Shown piece after piece: positions 1 to 11,774 of a stretch of DNA of 64,000 bases. The first letter of the stretch is position 1, and each line of letters begins with the position of its first letter. The stretch is taken from NCBI GenBank assembly GCA_934047225.1, contig OW203989.1:11631977-11695976 (forward strand), given 5' to 3'. The notes beneath the pieces were generated by a model, which saw only the letters and a list, made by a program, of their open reading frames with translations, had not been told where the DNA came from and did not search any database. This stretch comes from Ypsolopha sequella. Lineage: Eukaryota > Arthropoda > Insecta > Lepidoptera > Ypsolophidae. Both the position numbers and the translations under genes were made by a program.

Positions 1-325
1 CTTACCTTTATTAAAGTACAACTTATTCATAACTAGTCTTGTTTCTGTGAATATCGTAAACAGTACGGACGTCAGCATGACAAGCTCCCTATTGGCAGGT
101 CTTATTGCGGCGTCATAGCTGTTAAAATCGTTAACAAACAGGGAGCTTGATCTGCAGGCATCTGTACATACTTGTAATTTTATTAGCTATAATGTAGAAA
201 AAAATTTTTGCTTTGAGAAATATTTTGTATGGTTATTAAATTGTGATATTTTTGAGAATAGACGACCATTAGATTGAAATTGTGTTTTTTATTATTACCA
301 AACAGAATGCCACGTAGGGTATATA
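1..325. other. Intergenic, no gene
   Basis: AT-rich sequence without a recognisable gene. An imperfect inverted repeat spans about 62-167. Both arms contain CAAGCTCCCT or its complement, and the outer ends pair GTAC with GTAC, so it could be an old foldback element. Confidence 0.4.
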
Positions 326-542
326 CAGTGGCGTATTTTAAGATTTGGCGCCCTGGGCCTGTAAGGTTTGCCGCCCCAAAGAAATAAACACCATTTATTC
401 AATATTTAATTTTTTTTTGATGAACAATTTTTTTAAATAAATAGATTATGAAAGGCGACCAAAGCTGAACACGAGGTACGGCTTGCCGCGCCCCTCGCAG
501 CCTGCCGCCCCGGGCCATGGCCCTTGGGTAAATACACCACTG
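326..542. mobile_element. hAT-type MITE with 8-bp target duplication
   Basis: A 217-bp element whose ends are inverted copies of about CAGTGGCGTATTTTA. It is flanked on both sides by GGTATATA (318-325 and 543-550), a perfect 8-bp duplication. CAGTGG ends with an 8-bp duplication are the hAT superfamily pattern. There is no coding capacity, so it is a non-autonomous copy. The interior is GC-rich compared with its surroundings. Confidence 0.8.
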
Positions 543-819
543 GGTATATAAATTATAAAATTGAACTTAAAAAATATACTATTTACTTAATTTGATCATT
601 TTTTTAATGGCATTGAAACATGTTATGAATGACGCATTTTATTTATTTATTTTCAGAAAAAACAAAACATTTTATTATTTACAAAAATTGCCTATCTGCT
701 ACTGCAGTTTGTCGGCATAGATGATATAGGATGTTTGTTATGTAAGGATCTACTTACATAACTAAGAATTATATATGGTCACAAACAATATTGTGGAAGC
801 GTATGACAACAACTGTCAA

Positions 820-956
820 CACAGTGTTTAATACGCGCGGCGCGATTTAGTTGAATCAGAGGTGCGAGGAGCGTGACATACTGTTTAAAACATCGTGTCA
901 CGCTCCTTGCATTTGAGATACAACTACGTTGCGTTGCGCGCGATTAAACACTGTGC
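820..956. repeat. Imperfect foldback repeat
   Basis: The arms read CACAGTGTTTAAT at the left and ATTAAACACTGTG at the right. They continue inward through GCGCGC-rich stretches and through GGAGCGTGACA versus TGTCACGCTCC. The whole segment could form a long hairpin and is probably a degenerate MITE. Confidence 0.6.
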
Positions 957-1784
957 TACGGGTGCTGGTCAATCTATTTAAATATAAGTATTACATAGAA
1001 AACACACTTTTTTTGTTTGAACGAATTTTATGTCAAAAACGTATAAGCACACAAAATTTTACCCCCCCCCCCCCCCCAGCGAAACCTTATGTCGAATTAG
1101 GCTTCTCGACCGTAAAAATGTGTTTTTTTATACATTTTTAGGTCGAGTTAGAAATCTCGCTTCGACTGTTTCTTCGGAATAAATAGCCCCCTTGGATGCG
1201 CCCCTGACTCCTAACATATAAGAATTTCGCCAACATATATTTATGGAACCTCAGTGTTATTCTGCACTGTAGACTAAAATTTTACCGTTGTATTCTTAGT
1301 TGTGCCCAAATCGCAACATTAGAGCTTACTTTTTGCTCCTGACTGATCCCTACAAATATGTTTGACAAGTTGTGGTTTATTTCATTGTTCTAAATAGATA
1401 TAGTATAAACAAAGTACTATACTTTTTTTAGGTATCTGCATTAAAATTGTTTTTAGGTTTCGATTTATAAACGCTACTTTATATATTTTTTCAATTTCAA
1501 TTATATTACACAGCTTTACGAATTTTATCACATCAATTTGGACTAATTATAAATAGGGACTTGGATTATTTCGAATGTTCAGAGTCGATTCTTCGGGTTT
1601 GTAGCAAAATCTCAATGAATGAATTTTACCGCCGAAAATACAACGTTTAGCTAAGAACAATGTCTATGTAATAGTTTAGTAATAAACAATATGTATCAGA
1701 AAGGCCAAAATAAAAAAGTTGAAGAGCTTATTCAGTCAATGGCACAGAACTACTTTTATAACCATCACTGAAATCTCGAAAAAA
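957..1784. other. Intergenic, no gene; poly-C tract
   Basis: No gene is seen. There is a run of 16 C at 1062-1077. Around 1719-1750 a short stretch (GAAGAGCTTATTCAGTCAAT) matches the arms of the foldback repeat near 50396 and 51570, so it is a fragment of that family. Confidence 0.4.
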
Positions 1785-1905
1785 AAAAAAATACGGTCAA
1801 GTGCGTGTCGGGCCACGCGCAGTGTAGGGTTCCGCAGTTGCCCTGCACAATATGCGGACTTATTCTCCAAGTAGGTACATTTTATAAGTTTTTCGACTAA
1901 TACAC
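1785..1905. repeat. Fragment of a common moth interspersed repeat
   Basis: A poly-A run is followed by CGGTCAAGTGCGTGTCGGG and AGGGTTCCG. This resembles, in opposite orientation, the block at 52745-52826 with GGAACCC, AGTCCGACTCGCAC and GGTCGG. The motif pair is a familiar tail of lepidopteran interspersed repeats. The family name is not assigned. Confidence 0.5.
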
Positions 1906-2446
1906 ATCGCGCCAAACTTCTAGTACGCTTGGAAGTTGTTCTTCCCAAAAACCGCCCAACATTTTGTTTCTGCTGATGAATCGCCCCGTGTTTAGAGGGG
2001 ACTAAAAGTTTGGCGTGATCTGTGATAGTTTTCCTTTTAATTTCAACGGACGCGAATTCAGTATTGCCTCAATCTGTGTGAACAAAGTGGAAAGCTCTTC
2101 AAATGTACGACTTGAACGGAATGGAATTTAAGCTAATGCCAGGACTGGATTGGAAATTTGTAGATAAATTGTTATCGAGAATCAATAATAATTGACTGCT
2201 AATTATTGGAAACACCCAAACGATCCTATTATATAGATACTTATTGATTTCATACGACACAACTTTACGGCTGATTTATAGTGGCGACGAGACGAGATTG
2301 GAAAGTATGAAATTTAAAGTTCTATATACTTGGCAACCGTTAACTATTCATCGTCTACGTGAACGTTATTTCTTATAAAACCCTCATTGTATTTGAAAGA
2401 GCAATCTGCGAAAAAACTCTTATCAAATATATTTATATATTTTATA
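1906..2446. other. Intergenic, nothing recognised
   Basis: AT-rich sequence with no open frame of note and no repeat that I can match elsewhere in the window. Confidence 0.4.
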
Positions 2447-2599
2447 GTGTCAATTCGGTGTAACACGGTTTAACTTATTTGACAGGACTAAACTTAATTT
2501 AAGTGTTCTGTCTTTTTCTTTCTGTATTGAAAAGACAGACAGAAAGCTTAAAATAAGGTTAGTCCTGTCAAGTAAGTTAAGTCGTGTCCGAAACGACAC
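2447..2599. mobile_element. Foldback MITE, family with copies at 9411, 19242 and 51652
   Basis: The arms contain TTAACTTATTTGACAGGACT and, at the right, its near complement AGTCCTGTCAAGTAAGTTAA. The centre carries TCTGTCTTTTTCTTTCTG followed by its near complement. The outermost bases pair GTGTC with GACAC. The same palindrome recurs at 9411-9630, 19242-19366 and 51652-51793, so it is a mobile family. Confidence 0.75.
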
Positions 2600-2624
2600 A
2601 ACCGTCAGCAAATTTTTTTTTGCA

Positions 2625-2802
2625 CTAAGGAGGAAACTGACATCTTGTGATGTGGGAAATGCACTTTTAACTCCTACGGCGCTTGAGCCATTTCACATTG
2701 TCACCGAACTTATGAATATTGCAATGTGAAATGACTCATGCACAAGAGGAGTTAAAAGCGCATTTCCCACTATCACGAACTGTCAGTTTGCTCCTTTGGC
2801 AA
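2625..2802. repeat. Foldback repeat with 70-bp arms
   Basis: The left arm has AAGGAGGAAACTGACA and GGGAAATGCACTTTTAACTC. The right arm has the near complements GAGTTAAAAGCGCATTTCCC and TGTCAGTTTGCTCCTT. It is a long imperfect hairpin without coding capacity. Confidence 0.65.
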
Positions 2803-2939
2803 AAAAATATAATTAAAAATATTCAAGTCATAATTTGGAACGTATCTACCCACTCATCAGTCGCTGTCATGCGCGCATTTGTAGCTCGGTTCCTCTGCCT
2901 TCATGCCTAAAACCACTTTTGAGGCTGATTACAGTACTC

Positions 2940-3054
2940 GGCAGTAAATAATACACATCGGCTATCTTCGCCTTCGTAGATCGCCGTCTCTGTCACCGGA
3001 CTGTTAGTGCTTCGTATGGCTTCGTGCAACAATACGATGTGCATTATTTATTGC
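2940..3054. repeat. Short inverted repeat
   Basis: GGCAGTAAATAATACACATCG at the left pairs with CGATGTGCATTATTTATTGCC at the right, with about 70 bp between. It is probably a small MITE. Confidence 0.55.
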
Positions 3055-3139
3055 CGGAACCTGTACGCACAGAACAATATTTATGTGCCTGTACGCTGAT
3101 GGTTTTCATTGTTTATGTCAATTTACTATACTTTTACGT

Positions 3140-3880
3140 AGAAAATCAAACAAAGCGATAACATGACCGATGATTTAGATGAAGACCCGATACTGACTGC
3201 TACACAACATACAGATATACTCGTATATTATTTCTGTAGTACATTTTTCTTAGAACGTGCTACGAAATAGAATCAATGTCATAGAATTTCTGACAACAAT
3301 CTTTGATAGTGTACATATTAGCCGAATCAAACAAAGCGATAACATGACCGATGATTTAGATGAAGACCCGACAACGACTGCTACGCAACATACATATACA
3401 TATTATTTCTGTAATACAACGTATTCCTTACAACGTGCTACGAAATAGAATCAATATCATGGAATTTTGACAACCATCTTTGATAGTGTACATATTAGCC
3501 GAATCAAACAAAGCGATAACATGACCGATGATTTAGATGAAGACCCGACAACGACTGCTACGCAACATACAGATACATATTATTTCTGTAATACAACGTG
3601 CTACGAAATAGAATCAATGTCATGGAATTTTTGACAACCATCTTTGATAATGTACATACTCGTATTAGTAAATGCTACAGTGCACAGTAGATCGTGTTAA
3701 ATTACAGTAGATCTACTGCAATTACAGTGTGTCTGGCAACACTGCGACTGCTACACAACATACAGAAACATATTATTTCTGCAATACGTTTTCCTTAAAG
3801 CGTGCTACGAAATAGAATCAATGTCATGGAATTTTTGACAACAATCTTTGATGGTGTACGTATTAGCCGAATCCTTTGTA
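3140..3880. repeat. Tandem repeat, unit about 180 bp, about four copies
   Basis: AATCAAACAAAGCGATAACA recurs at about 3146, 3325 and 3503, each time followed by ATGACCGATGATTTAGATGA. A fourth, partial unit covers about 3745-3880. Between the third and fourth units lies unrelated sequence containing ACAGTAGATC repeats. One unit has an open frame of about 60 codons, but others are broken, so it looks like a minisatellite and not a coding array. Confidence 0.8.
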
Positions 3881-4406
3881 AAAATCCATATAACAGCCAT
3901 GTATAGCAATTCAAAAGGTATTCTTCAAGCGAAATAATAAAGGTAAGGTCGTTTGATGGAGAAAAAATATAAAACGATAAAGCTAACTACATTTAATATA
4001 AATATTAAATATCACATTAATTAAGCTAATTTCAGTCGTCGTATATCTAACTCTTTAATACTTACAGAGATTTTATACAGATTTCTGTGAAATGCAAAGT
4101 AGAAATAATAAAGTGACGAGGTAGTTCTGTCATAGTAGTTTTGCACTATATTAAAAATTAACTACTTTATACTCTGTTTCTTTTGATCAATAATTTCTCA
4201 AATCTAAATAGATAGTAACTTAATTGATTTAAACTTTGATTTCAAAAACATGCAATAATTGTGACTTAAATATGAAGAACAGGCGCTCACTTCAAATCTT
4301 TTATAAATGAAGGGAATATTTAATAAATCATCCCATTAATATTATTAATCTAAAAGTTAGATATTTTTGTTATCTCATATTGTAACCATTGGCCGTTATC
4401 TAGGTT
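3881..4406. other. Intergenic, nothing recognised
   Basis: AT-rich sequence with no gene or repeat that I can support. Confidence 0.4.
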
Positions 4407-4649
4407 AAGGGCTGTCCATATATTACGCCATCAATTTTTGCCGATATTCGACCCCCTACAATCATTCTATCGTCATTATCCAATCACAAAACTGATGTAA
4501 ATTTCATTATTTATATAACAAAATAAATATTGTTGTTTAAACAATAGTTTTTTTTCTTTCGGGAAGACGCCCCATTATTGCCAATTATGCAGACCAGACC
4601 CCCCCCCTGTAATTTCAAATGAAGTAATACATGGGCGGCCCCTTACACT
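4407..4649. mobile_element. Probable MITE
   Basis: The left end AAGGGCTGTCCATATATTAC pairs with the right end GTAATACATGGGCGGCCCCTT. The terminal inverted repeats are about 25 bp with a few mismatches and enclose about 240 bp of non-coding DNA. A target duplication is not clear; TTA is possible. Confidence 0.55.
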
Positions 4650-5425
4650 AACGATTCAGAGAGTATTATAGAACGGGTAATTATGTACAATTCACATTAA
4701 TATTGTTTTATTTTTATTATAAACCCAACCCGTTACGCATTCAATAATTTTCAAGGGATAAAACAAATAAAACATGATGTTGTTTATCATCGACGTAAGA
4801 AAAAGGCGGGCGGAGTTTCGCTAATCAACAACCGAAGCACCCATAGTATGCCAATCCGCCTGTAGCATGAGCTCGGCATGCACACATTTACATTATAGTA
4901 AATAGCCAATGTCCATAGTAAGTACACTTACAAACCGCCGCCATTGCTATGCTTCAGTAGTTGCTTAGCTGCGACTCTGTTCGCCTTTTTTTACATCAAC
5001 AGTGTTTACATGTTACAATAAATCATGGCTGCTAAGCAAACCAAATCATTTGTGGGTAACTTAAGATTTCATAAAAGGATTGGACTGGGATTATAATGGT
5101 GCTGACAATCACAAGCATATATCGTCAGAATAAACATTGTCAATAATGTCCTACTTGGATTACATATTTTAAATTCTGATCGAGTATACTTTGATACTGG
5201 TAGCGGCACGGTTTTTGACGTCTGACCTTGACTGCGCTTGTCTATTTTTCTCTATCGCACGTAGTCATTTTGTGCGCGAATGAACACATGCGCTGATCCC
5301 CTATCACTTTCGCCGAGCCAAAGAATATCAACTATTATTTCGTAAAGAAGCGACACTCTCCTCCTCCCGCGAGTTTATCGTCGGCCGCAAATTAGGTGCA
5401 CGGTCGCGTGCATGCAGTATTCAGA
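4650..5425. other. Intergenic, nothing recognised
   Basis: No gene found. Base composition becomes more GC-rich after about 5170. Confidence 0.4.
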
Positions 5426-5523
5426 CCCTGCGGTCCGTAATAGAATTACAATGGATCATAAGCCTTTCACTTCATACTTTCGTAATCGATTTTAGCGATA
5501 TAATTCTATTTCGGAACGCAGGG
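5426..5523. mobile_element. Short deletion derivative of the twin-MITE family
   Basis: It begins CCCTGCGGTCCGTAATAG and ends with CTATTTCGGAACGCAGGG, the same termini as the 570-bp elements at 27178 and 28056. It keeps the adjacent TAATCGATTTTAGCG block but lacks nearly all of the interior. Confidence 0.7.
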
Positions 5524-6599
5524 TTTGTCTCAGCACAAAATAACCACTTACAGAAGGTTCACTCCGCATAACTAGCGAAAACAGGCGCACGCACACAGAC
5601 GCGTACGTACGAAGATCTCGGATGAAATCGGTCGAATGCCAATACGAAATTCTGCCGAGATCATCATACGTACGCATAGACGAATACAGCCTACAGACTC
5701 CTCATAACAGGCGTCCGATTTCTGTCAACACATCTGACTGAACCAGCAGATACAATTCGCCACTCCAAAATTATGTTTCGGTAGGCCAAACCAAAATGGC
5801 TTCTATATTCATTACATTAGTCTTCATCTTCGGGAAAGATACGTTTGTGGCGCTATACGTAAGATTGGAAGAGCCAGCAGTATCCCGTTTCGATTGTTGA
5901 CAGAATTATTTGTACGCAAGATGTTGCACAATAGACGTCTTTCTGGGCTGTATTGTCTATGTACGTACTCGTCTATGCATGTGTGCGTTTGTTTTCGCTC
6001 CGTCGTCGAGTCGGCCTTCTGGTAGCATTTATTTAGTGGTCTCAGTATCGCTTATTAGCTGCGTGTGTGTGTGTGTGTGAACAAGCGTGTATGGACAAGC
6101 CACTAACGTGCGTGAGAGTTGTAGGTAATTAAACCGGGAACTGAGTACCGAGTGTCGGGGGTGCGGCCGAGCAGTCAAAAATCGTGCCGCGACTTGAATC
6201 TTAAGTTTCGTGATACCGAAATAATAGCCTATGCTCATCTTACATGCAGCGTGATATGACCTAGGCCAACTTAGGATATATCCCGAAAAACAGAGTAATT
6301 TTATAGGGATGAAAAAAAAATAATACCGTGCTAAACCGCGGTCAAACATTAAAACGAAAATATTAATCTCGTGCAAAAGCAACTTAAGGTGACTGCGACG
6401 GGTCTCATTCCGAAACACACAACTATGACAAATTATTTAAATTAATAAAATTATCCCGCGGAAAGAATTCGAAACATGGCGCGTATCGCGAGATAATTCA
6501 CGATTTTAATAATTGATTATGAATTCAACTTATAGTTTACACAAAACTATGATTGATTTTCTTATTTTTTATAAAAAGTATTAATTAAATGTGGTTTAT
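5524..6599. other. Intergenic, no gene; GT microsatellite
   Basis: A (GT)n tract lies at about 6063-6079. No coding region is supported. The longer minus-strand open frame at 6029-6418 has no recognisable motif and reads through the microsatellite, so it is not called. Confidence 0.4.
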
Positions 6600-6793
6600 G
6601 GCACTACGCGACAATAGTTTAATGTGAATTAAGCTTTTTCAACGTGTTCTTTTATGCATTAAGTTGTAAATGATCCTGCACTACTACAATAAACACAAAG
6701 TTGATGCGCAGGATTATTAACGAAATAATGCATAAAATAACACAACTGTGCTAGAAAAGCCCAATTGACATTAAACAATTGTCGCGTAGTGCG
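6600..6793. repeat. Imperfect foldback repeat, arms about 85 bp
   Basis: GCACTACGCGACAAT at the left pairs with ATTGTCGCGTAGTGC at the right. Pairing continues inward through TTTAATGTGAATT, TTTTATGCATTA and GATCCTGC with scattered mismatches. It is a degenerate foldback element. Confidence 0.65.
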
Positions 6794-7390
6794 ATAAATA
6801 TTTTTTTTATTACTTTTTACTCAAAAATAAGGAAAAGCAATCATAAGTTGTGCGTTGGAAAGAGACCCTTCGCAAACACCTTAACGATTACACAGTACAG
6901 TGGTGACCACATCAAGCTATACACTTGCAGTACGACATTAGCCCCTACAGGGAAGAATATAAGATAGGTACAAAGTCCAATGTGTCTTACTTGATGCGGT
7001 CTCAACTGTACAAGGAGTTACCATCAATTGATTACTTTTTCACGTTTCAGTTCTAAATTTTATCGCATAATACAGAGAAATACATTTATATTAGATTAAA
7101 GCTTACGACTAAAAATTCGTCAATAATTTTGGATAAAACACATTTCAACATTTTCTCATTTCCTTCAATCTATCCACTAATATCACGAGCGAAAACATGA
7201 CTTTCTTTTTTATAAATCTACTAATAGTACGCGATATTTATATCAAACATAAGTTATTTATTTGATAGTTATGATAACTCAATATCAATTACATGAACAT
7301 ACTAAAGGGGTTCCTACCAACCTAGCACTCGAATTGCAATGCTGATCTACTTGACTGAGCAAGATGGAGCCACGAATAATACCTAAAGTG
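6794..7390. other. Intergenic, nothing recognised
   Basis: AT-rich sequence with no gene or repeat that I can support. Confidence 0.4.
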
Positions 7391-8087
7391 CACCGCCACG
7401 CTGCGGGCGGCGCACGGCAGCAGCGAGCGGCTAAAACAAACGTACTGTCGCCGCTCGCGCGCGTACATGGCGTCATAGAACCGAGACGCGTTCATAAATT
7501 AGGGGTCACGACACGGGTTTTAATGCCATCTCTATCGCACGCGTTGAAAATTTTATACGCTATCCTGCTGTCAGTGTTGGAACCTGATGAAAGTGTCAAG
7601 GTGATATATCGTCCGTGCAAAGGTCCCCGCTACTCCAGGCGGAAAGACCCGCAGTGCGAGAGGGACGGAATCGGGGACCATTGTCAAAAAGTCGGTTTTA
7701 AATTAATACAAAATTAACTAAAATAGCTATCAAAATTTCTATAACCAGTAATTTAGGTATTGTTAAAACCCATCTAAATGAATATTTTTGAAGTTTGTAT
7801 GCTATCCCAATTTATCAGAATACAAAAAAGTGTAAATTTAGACCACATTTCAATAATTATTTCAAGCGAGTGAAACTCCTCCAATCGCGTTTTTGATAGT
7901 CGAAAATCTAGAAAAAGGTCCCAAAATTATTATACTAATTTATTTAACTTGGGACTTCTTTTGAACAGCAGATAAATAAGTCCAAAATGTGTCGATTTTG
8001 ACGATAAACCCCCTTAATTTATGAACGGCTATCCGGTACGTTTGTTTTAGACCGCTCGCCGCTGCCGCACGCCGCCCGGCAGTGTGG
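7391..8087. mobile_element. Inverted-repeat element with GC-rich ends
   Basis: The left arm (about 7391-7510) and right arm (about 8007-8087) are inverted copies. Both contain GCGGCG, a CAGCRGCGAGCGG block, TAAAACAAACGTAC and then CGTTCATAAATTA. The left arm has about 45 extra bases. The roughly 500 bp between arms is AT-rich. The plus-strand open frame at 7364-7717 starts just outside the left arm and runs through it, so I read it as a shadow of the repeat. Confidence 0.65.
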
Positions 8088-8580
8088 CCGAGGCGAAGCA
8101 CGAGCATCAAAGATTTTGATGTTTTAGCAGCGATTAGAGCGTCACCATTGACGTATATGTATAATATCAGGACTCGAAAACCCTATAGAAACCTCTGTCC
8201 AGCCTTTGCTCTAACTTGGGTTTTAAAAATACTCATATATAAATAAAAAATATTTTTCAATTCATCGAACGATGTTTTTGGGTGATCAAAAGTCATAAAA
8301 TTATATTAACAAAGATAAAATTCATTGCACATCTACTTAGCGACATTATTTTGTAAAATAAACTGTTTGCTATTTCAAGAGAAGTCAGCTACCCGAAAAG
8401 CTGGACAGTTTTGTATGAAGTATTCGACTCCTAGTTTTTTATTAATCCTCAAGAGCGTCACTACATCCTTGCAATTACTCGACTAAATCAGAATTGCAAT
8501 AACAGACGTGATGTTGGCGCAGGCCTGACTAATAATAAGTGATAAACTGATAACACAAACTATGATGTATCAGAAACATC
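8088..8580. other. 3' flank of non-stop
   Basis: This stretch lies directly downstream of the non-stop stop codon on the minus strand and should contain its 3' UTR. A minus-strand AATAAA (plus-strand TTTATT, 8438-8443) about 140 bases after the stop is the nearest candidate polyadenylation signal. The cleavage site is not determined. Confidence 0.45.
8438..8443 (-). promoter_or_regulatory. Candidate polyadenylation signal of non-stop
   Basis: AATAAA on the minus strand, about 140 nt past the stop codon at 8581. Position and motif fit a short 3' UTR, but there is no transcript evidence. Confidence 0.4.
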
Positions 8581-8635
8581 TTAGGAGATCTCGCAGTCGT
8601 ATTCCAAAACAGTCTTGTGATAGAAGAGAAGGTAC
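8581..8635 (-). CDS. not: non-stop coding exon 7 (C-terminus)
   Basis: The acceptor TTGCAG is followed by GTACCTTCTC. The first G completes a glycine codon from exon 6 and the frame reads YLLFYHKTVLEY to TAA at 8581-8583. The LLFYHK motif is the conserved last strand of USP domains. Confidence 0.93.
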
Positions 8636-9932
8636 CTGCAACAGAAATTAATTTTTATAGGAAATTGCTGGTATAAATTATGTAACAAGTGACGTTGCAA
8701 TTTCGGAGCGTTGACAAGTGAACCGGGGGATACTACGCAGCTGACGGCTAACTTCAGACCCGCAAACATAGCTACGCGTAGACTTTAATCTTTCATCTCT
8801 AACATTTTCTGTAGTTCGCACCAATACGACAAACAGTTCAAACGGCCTTGCTGTTTTTTGAATTATGTTGCGGTATTTAGACATCATCCTTTGGGTTAAG
8901 GGCCTTACTATTGCCAAATGGGTACTTTCTAAAGCCTACTCCTCGTTTATGGCCAAACCAAAAATAATGAAAAAATGTATTATGAATAATCAACTCTTAG
9001 ACAACATATGCAACAGTTTTCTTTTTCATACCACCAAAACTTCTACATGTTTTTTGACCTCAAATTCCCTACTGCTCCTGAGTGGCTTGGCCGATTGAAT
9101 TCATCTATACTTTGATAAATAGATAAACTTAACATCTATAAACATAACATAACATTATTCAATCGAACAATCACGTCATAGTGAAAAGTATAATTTTCTC
9201 CTATTTCGCCCTATCAAGGACGTAGCGAGCGTCGTAACAGCCACTATGCATTGCGCGCTGATATGAACGTTATTTCAATGTAGTTTCTGTTGATATTCGT
9301 ACCGACAAATATCGAGCTGCTTATTTGGCGACGGTAATCGCCTTAAGAGTTTTCGTTATCAGACTTAACATTTTTTTATAGGATTTAAAGAAAGAAAAAG
9401 ACAATTATGCCGATTCGGTGTAACACGACTTAACTTATTAGACAGTACTAAACTTAATTTAAGCGTTCTGTCTTTTTCTTTTTTTATCGAATAAGGTTAT
9501 AGGAAGTATATACAACGTGTAACGGAAAGGTGTAACCATATTTCAGGGTTCAATACTACACATGTTGACGATCTTATATAATAGGAAGGGTAGTCCTATC
9601 AAATAAGTTAAGTCGTGCTACACGGAATCGACACTATTATCGAAACCCTTACTTAATTAACGTAAGGCACGGGAATCCCTTACTTTACAGAGTGGGAGCG
9701 ATTAGTCATTCGTCCGTTTCCAACTTCCGTAGATTTTTGCAGAAGTCCCTGCAAACACTGATTAAAGCCTCGCCTGCTGTAACTCCCCCAGTTTCTGGGC
9801 GAGCGCCCGTTATCCTAGGTCTTATTGACGCTTTCTATCAGGCGCAGTAATGGAGAAGCGTAAGCCTATTTTCAGTTTTTTTAAACCTCTACTTTTGTAA
9901 CCATGACAAATCAAAAACCAAAAGAAACTCAC
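8636..9932. other. non-stop intron 6
   Basis: Intron of 1.3 kb. Apart from the MITE at 9411-9630 I recognise nothing in it. Short open frames on both strands at 8678-9098 look spurious. Confidence 0.6.
9411..9630. mobile_element. Foldback MITE copy with internal insertion
   Basis: It starts CGATTCGGTGTAACACGACT and ends with TAGTCCTATCAAATAAGTTA and CACGGAATCG, the family of 2447-2599. The centre is longer because about 80 bp have been added, including AACGTGTAACGGAAAGGTGT, which resembles sequence at 50370. Confidence 0.7.
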
Positions 9933-10580
9933 CCTTCGCTATCTAGCACCTCACGCAGCGAGGCCCTCGTGATCATGTGGTCATCGCACTTGAACCAGCT
10001 GCCCTTCATCTGCCTCACGTACGCCGTATAGTGCCCCGCGTCCAGAGACCCCAAGTGATTCACCACAGCAAACAAGGAGTAACGATTATCCTCGAATATC
10101 CCTTGTGGCGCATTATTATTATCCGTCGCTCCAGCATCGACCGCCCGGCGATGTGACGACATAAACGGCGTCATGTCCAACTCTGCAGGGAACGATACGA
10201 ACGTCGATATCTTCCTGTCGATCTGTGAGGAATGCTCAAATCTTTTCAAGTGGAAACTGGCCACTATTGGCAGCGTTTCTAAAGTCAACTGCTTGGTTGA
10301 TTCACGGTATGCTCTACAGTTGGAGCATTTTATTTTGGCTCCGGAACCCAAATGCTCCGCTCTAGTAAAGCGCTCGAGGCAAGCTTGTAAGGAACCAGGG
10401 CCGGCCACGTCCAGGCTGATGTCCCAGAAGGGATCAATTGTGGTGGACACTCCGGAGCAAGATGTGCAAACGACATCACTCTGAAGTCCTCCGGTGAAGA
10501 TTTGATCGATGATGCAGTTGCAGCGACCGTTAACTTCTTTTTCTTTCTTATCTACTTCTTCTTGTCCGTTCATGCAATGC
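9933..10580 (-). CDS. not: non-stop coding exon 6 (zinc ribbon, His box)
   Basis: The largest exon, 648 bp. The acceptor TATTTCAG at 10581 and up joins AG from exon 5 with G to give Arg, then HCMNGQ. It carries [46 protein letters not shown], the catalytic His in [10 protein letters not shown] and the acidic partner in WFKCDD. The donor GTGAGT follows GAAGG at 9933. These are hallmark USP22 motifs. Confidence 0.96.
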
Positions 10581-11344
10581 CTGAAATATAAAATAGTAAT
10601 AATCATCTGCATGGGCGTACCCAACGGGGGGTGCTTAGAGGTCGAATCCTCCCCCCCCCCCCCCCCCCCCCGAAGTTAAGACAAGAACAAATGTCACCAG
10701 GCAGCAGCCAAATTCTGGTAAGCAAACTCCATCCATCAGCCTAGTTTGTCCACTGCTGGACATAAGCCTTTCCAGGACTTTGCCACTCCTGGCGGTCGTC
10801 CTGGAAGAATTGCCCATACTGACACACGCTGGGCAGGCGGGTTAGTGAGCGCGGTGCCGGAACCCTCGCACCAGACGCCGCTGCCCGTCACCAGTCTGTT
10901 CCATATAAGGCCCGGCTATTAGGGATGGATATACCGCCATCCATCGGTCCCAGGCATGGTGGGCCTCCTGGTTTTTTGCCTGTGAGCTGTCCTCTTACTC
11001 TCCTCCGAATTACTTCGAGGGGATCTCCAAGTAAAATGGTGGTACCTCTACAGTCGAGCCCGGCATCAGCTCTACCACCTACCGAACAAGCAAACTGGTA
11101 AGCAAACTAAAACGTAACAATGTCGAAACGCAGTGATTGGTTCGTTCGTGCTGATCAGTTATTGATTTTATGGTCAACCGGAAAACCAGGCTGACTAGTC
11201 CAAAAGATAGAGAATAGACAAGATCAAAAAGATACACCAGCTTTTCTGTATCAGCGATTTTTTTCTGCATCTTTTAGACTGGTCAGCCAGCTATTTTTCG
11301 ATTGGCTGATTTATCTTTTCGCGCGCTCATATTCGCCTGCCCAC
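10581..11344. other. non-stop intron 5, repeat-bearing
   Basis: Contains a run of 21 C at 10651-10671, the LINE-tail-like repeat at 10690-11075 and about 270 bp with nothing recognised. Confidence 0.5.
10690..11075. repeat. LINE 3'-tail-like repeat fragment
   Basis: Contains AGTTTGTCCACTGCTGGACA, a phrase widely seen in lepidopteran LINE tails. The block at about 10877-10970 (CCAGTCTGTTCCATATAAGG and on) is nearly identical to 50712-50797. It is therefore an interspersed repeat, although the family cannot be fixed from sequence alone. Confidence 0.55.
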
Positions 11345-11484
11345 CTGTGCAGAACATCGAGGGTCGCAATGAAGAACTCGTGCGCGTCCTGTTGCTCGTA
11401 GCCGGCGAGGTGGCGCGCGTGCGTCCAGATCAGATGCAGCAACCGATGGAGGGTTAACGGCGACTTGGCTCCCGAATAGAACTC
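11345..11484 (-). CDS. not: non-stop coding exon 5
   Basis: The acceptor TTCCCAG precedes GAGTTCTATTCG. The frame reads [30 protein letters not shown] and [10 protein letters not shown], with donor CAG|GTGGGC. The segment [10 protein letters not shown] is the conserved QQDA box of USP domains. Phase 2 at the end is completed by exon 6. Confidence 0.95.
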
Positions 11485-11774
11485 CTGGGAACATTCGATA
11501 CAGAGGTACCAGAATTAGATTTTGCTTGTTGTATTCAAGTGCGCAAAGAGCCTACGATTTTAAGGGGGAGCCCAACCTTAACCTCTACTGGTCCAAAACG
11601 GTAATATCCCCTACCCCACCCCTCAAAGCTTGCGGCTGGATTCTAAGTAAATCCCCACACTCGCTTTTCACTGATAATGATTACGTCCCAAACGCTCAGA
11701 ACAAAATGCCCAAACGTGATAGGTGGTGAGCCCTATCGCTGTACTTAGACCAAGCTATATCAAACACATGTGAA

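Noticed and set aside
3140..3880. CRISPR-like array
   Set aside because: Repeats are about 180 bp without unique spacers, in an animal genome; it is a minisatellite.
6029..6418. 129-codon minus-strand frame
   Set aside because: It reads through a GT microsatellite and homopolymers; no motif.
7364..7717. 117-codon open frame with basic composition
   Set aside because: It runs through the GC-rich arm of an inverted-repeat element and shows no domain.
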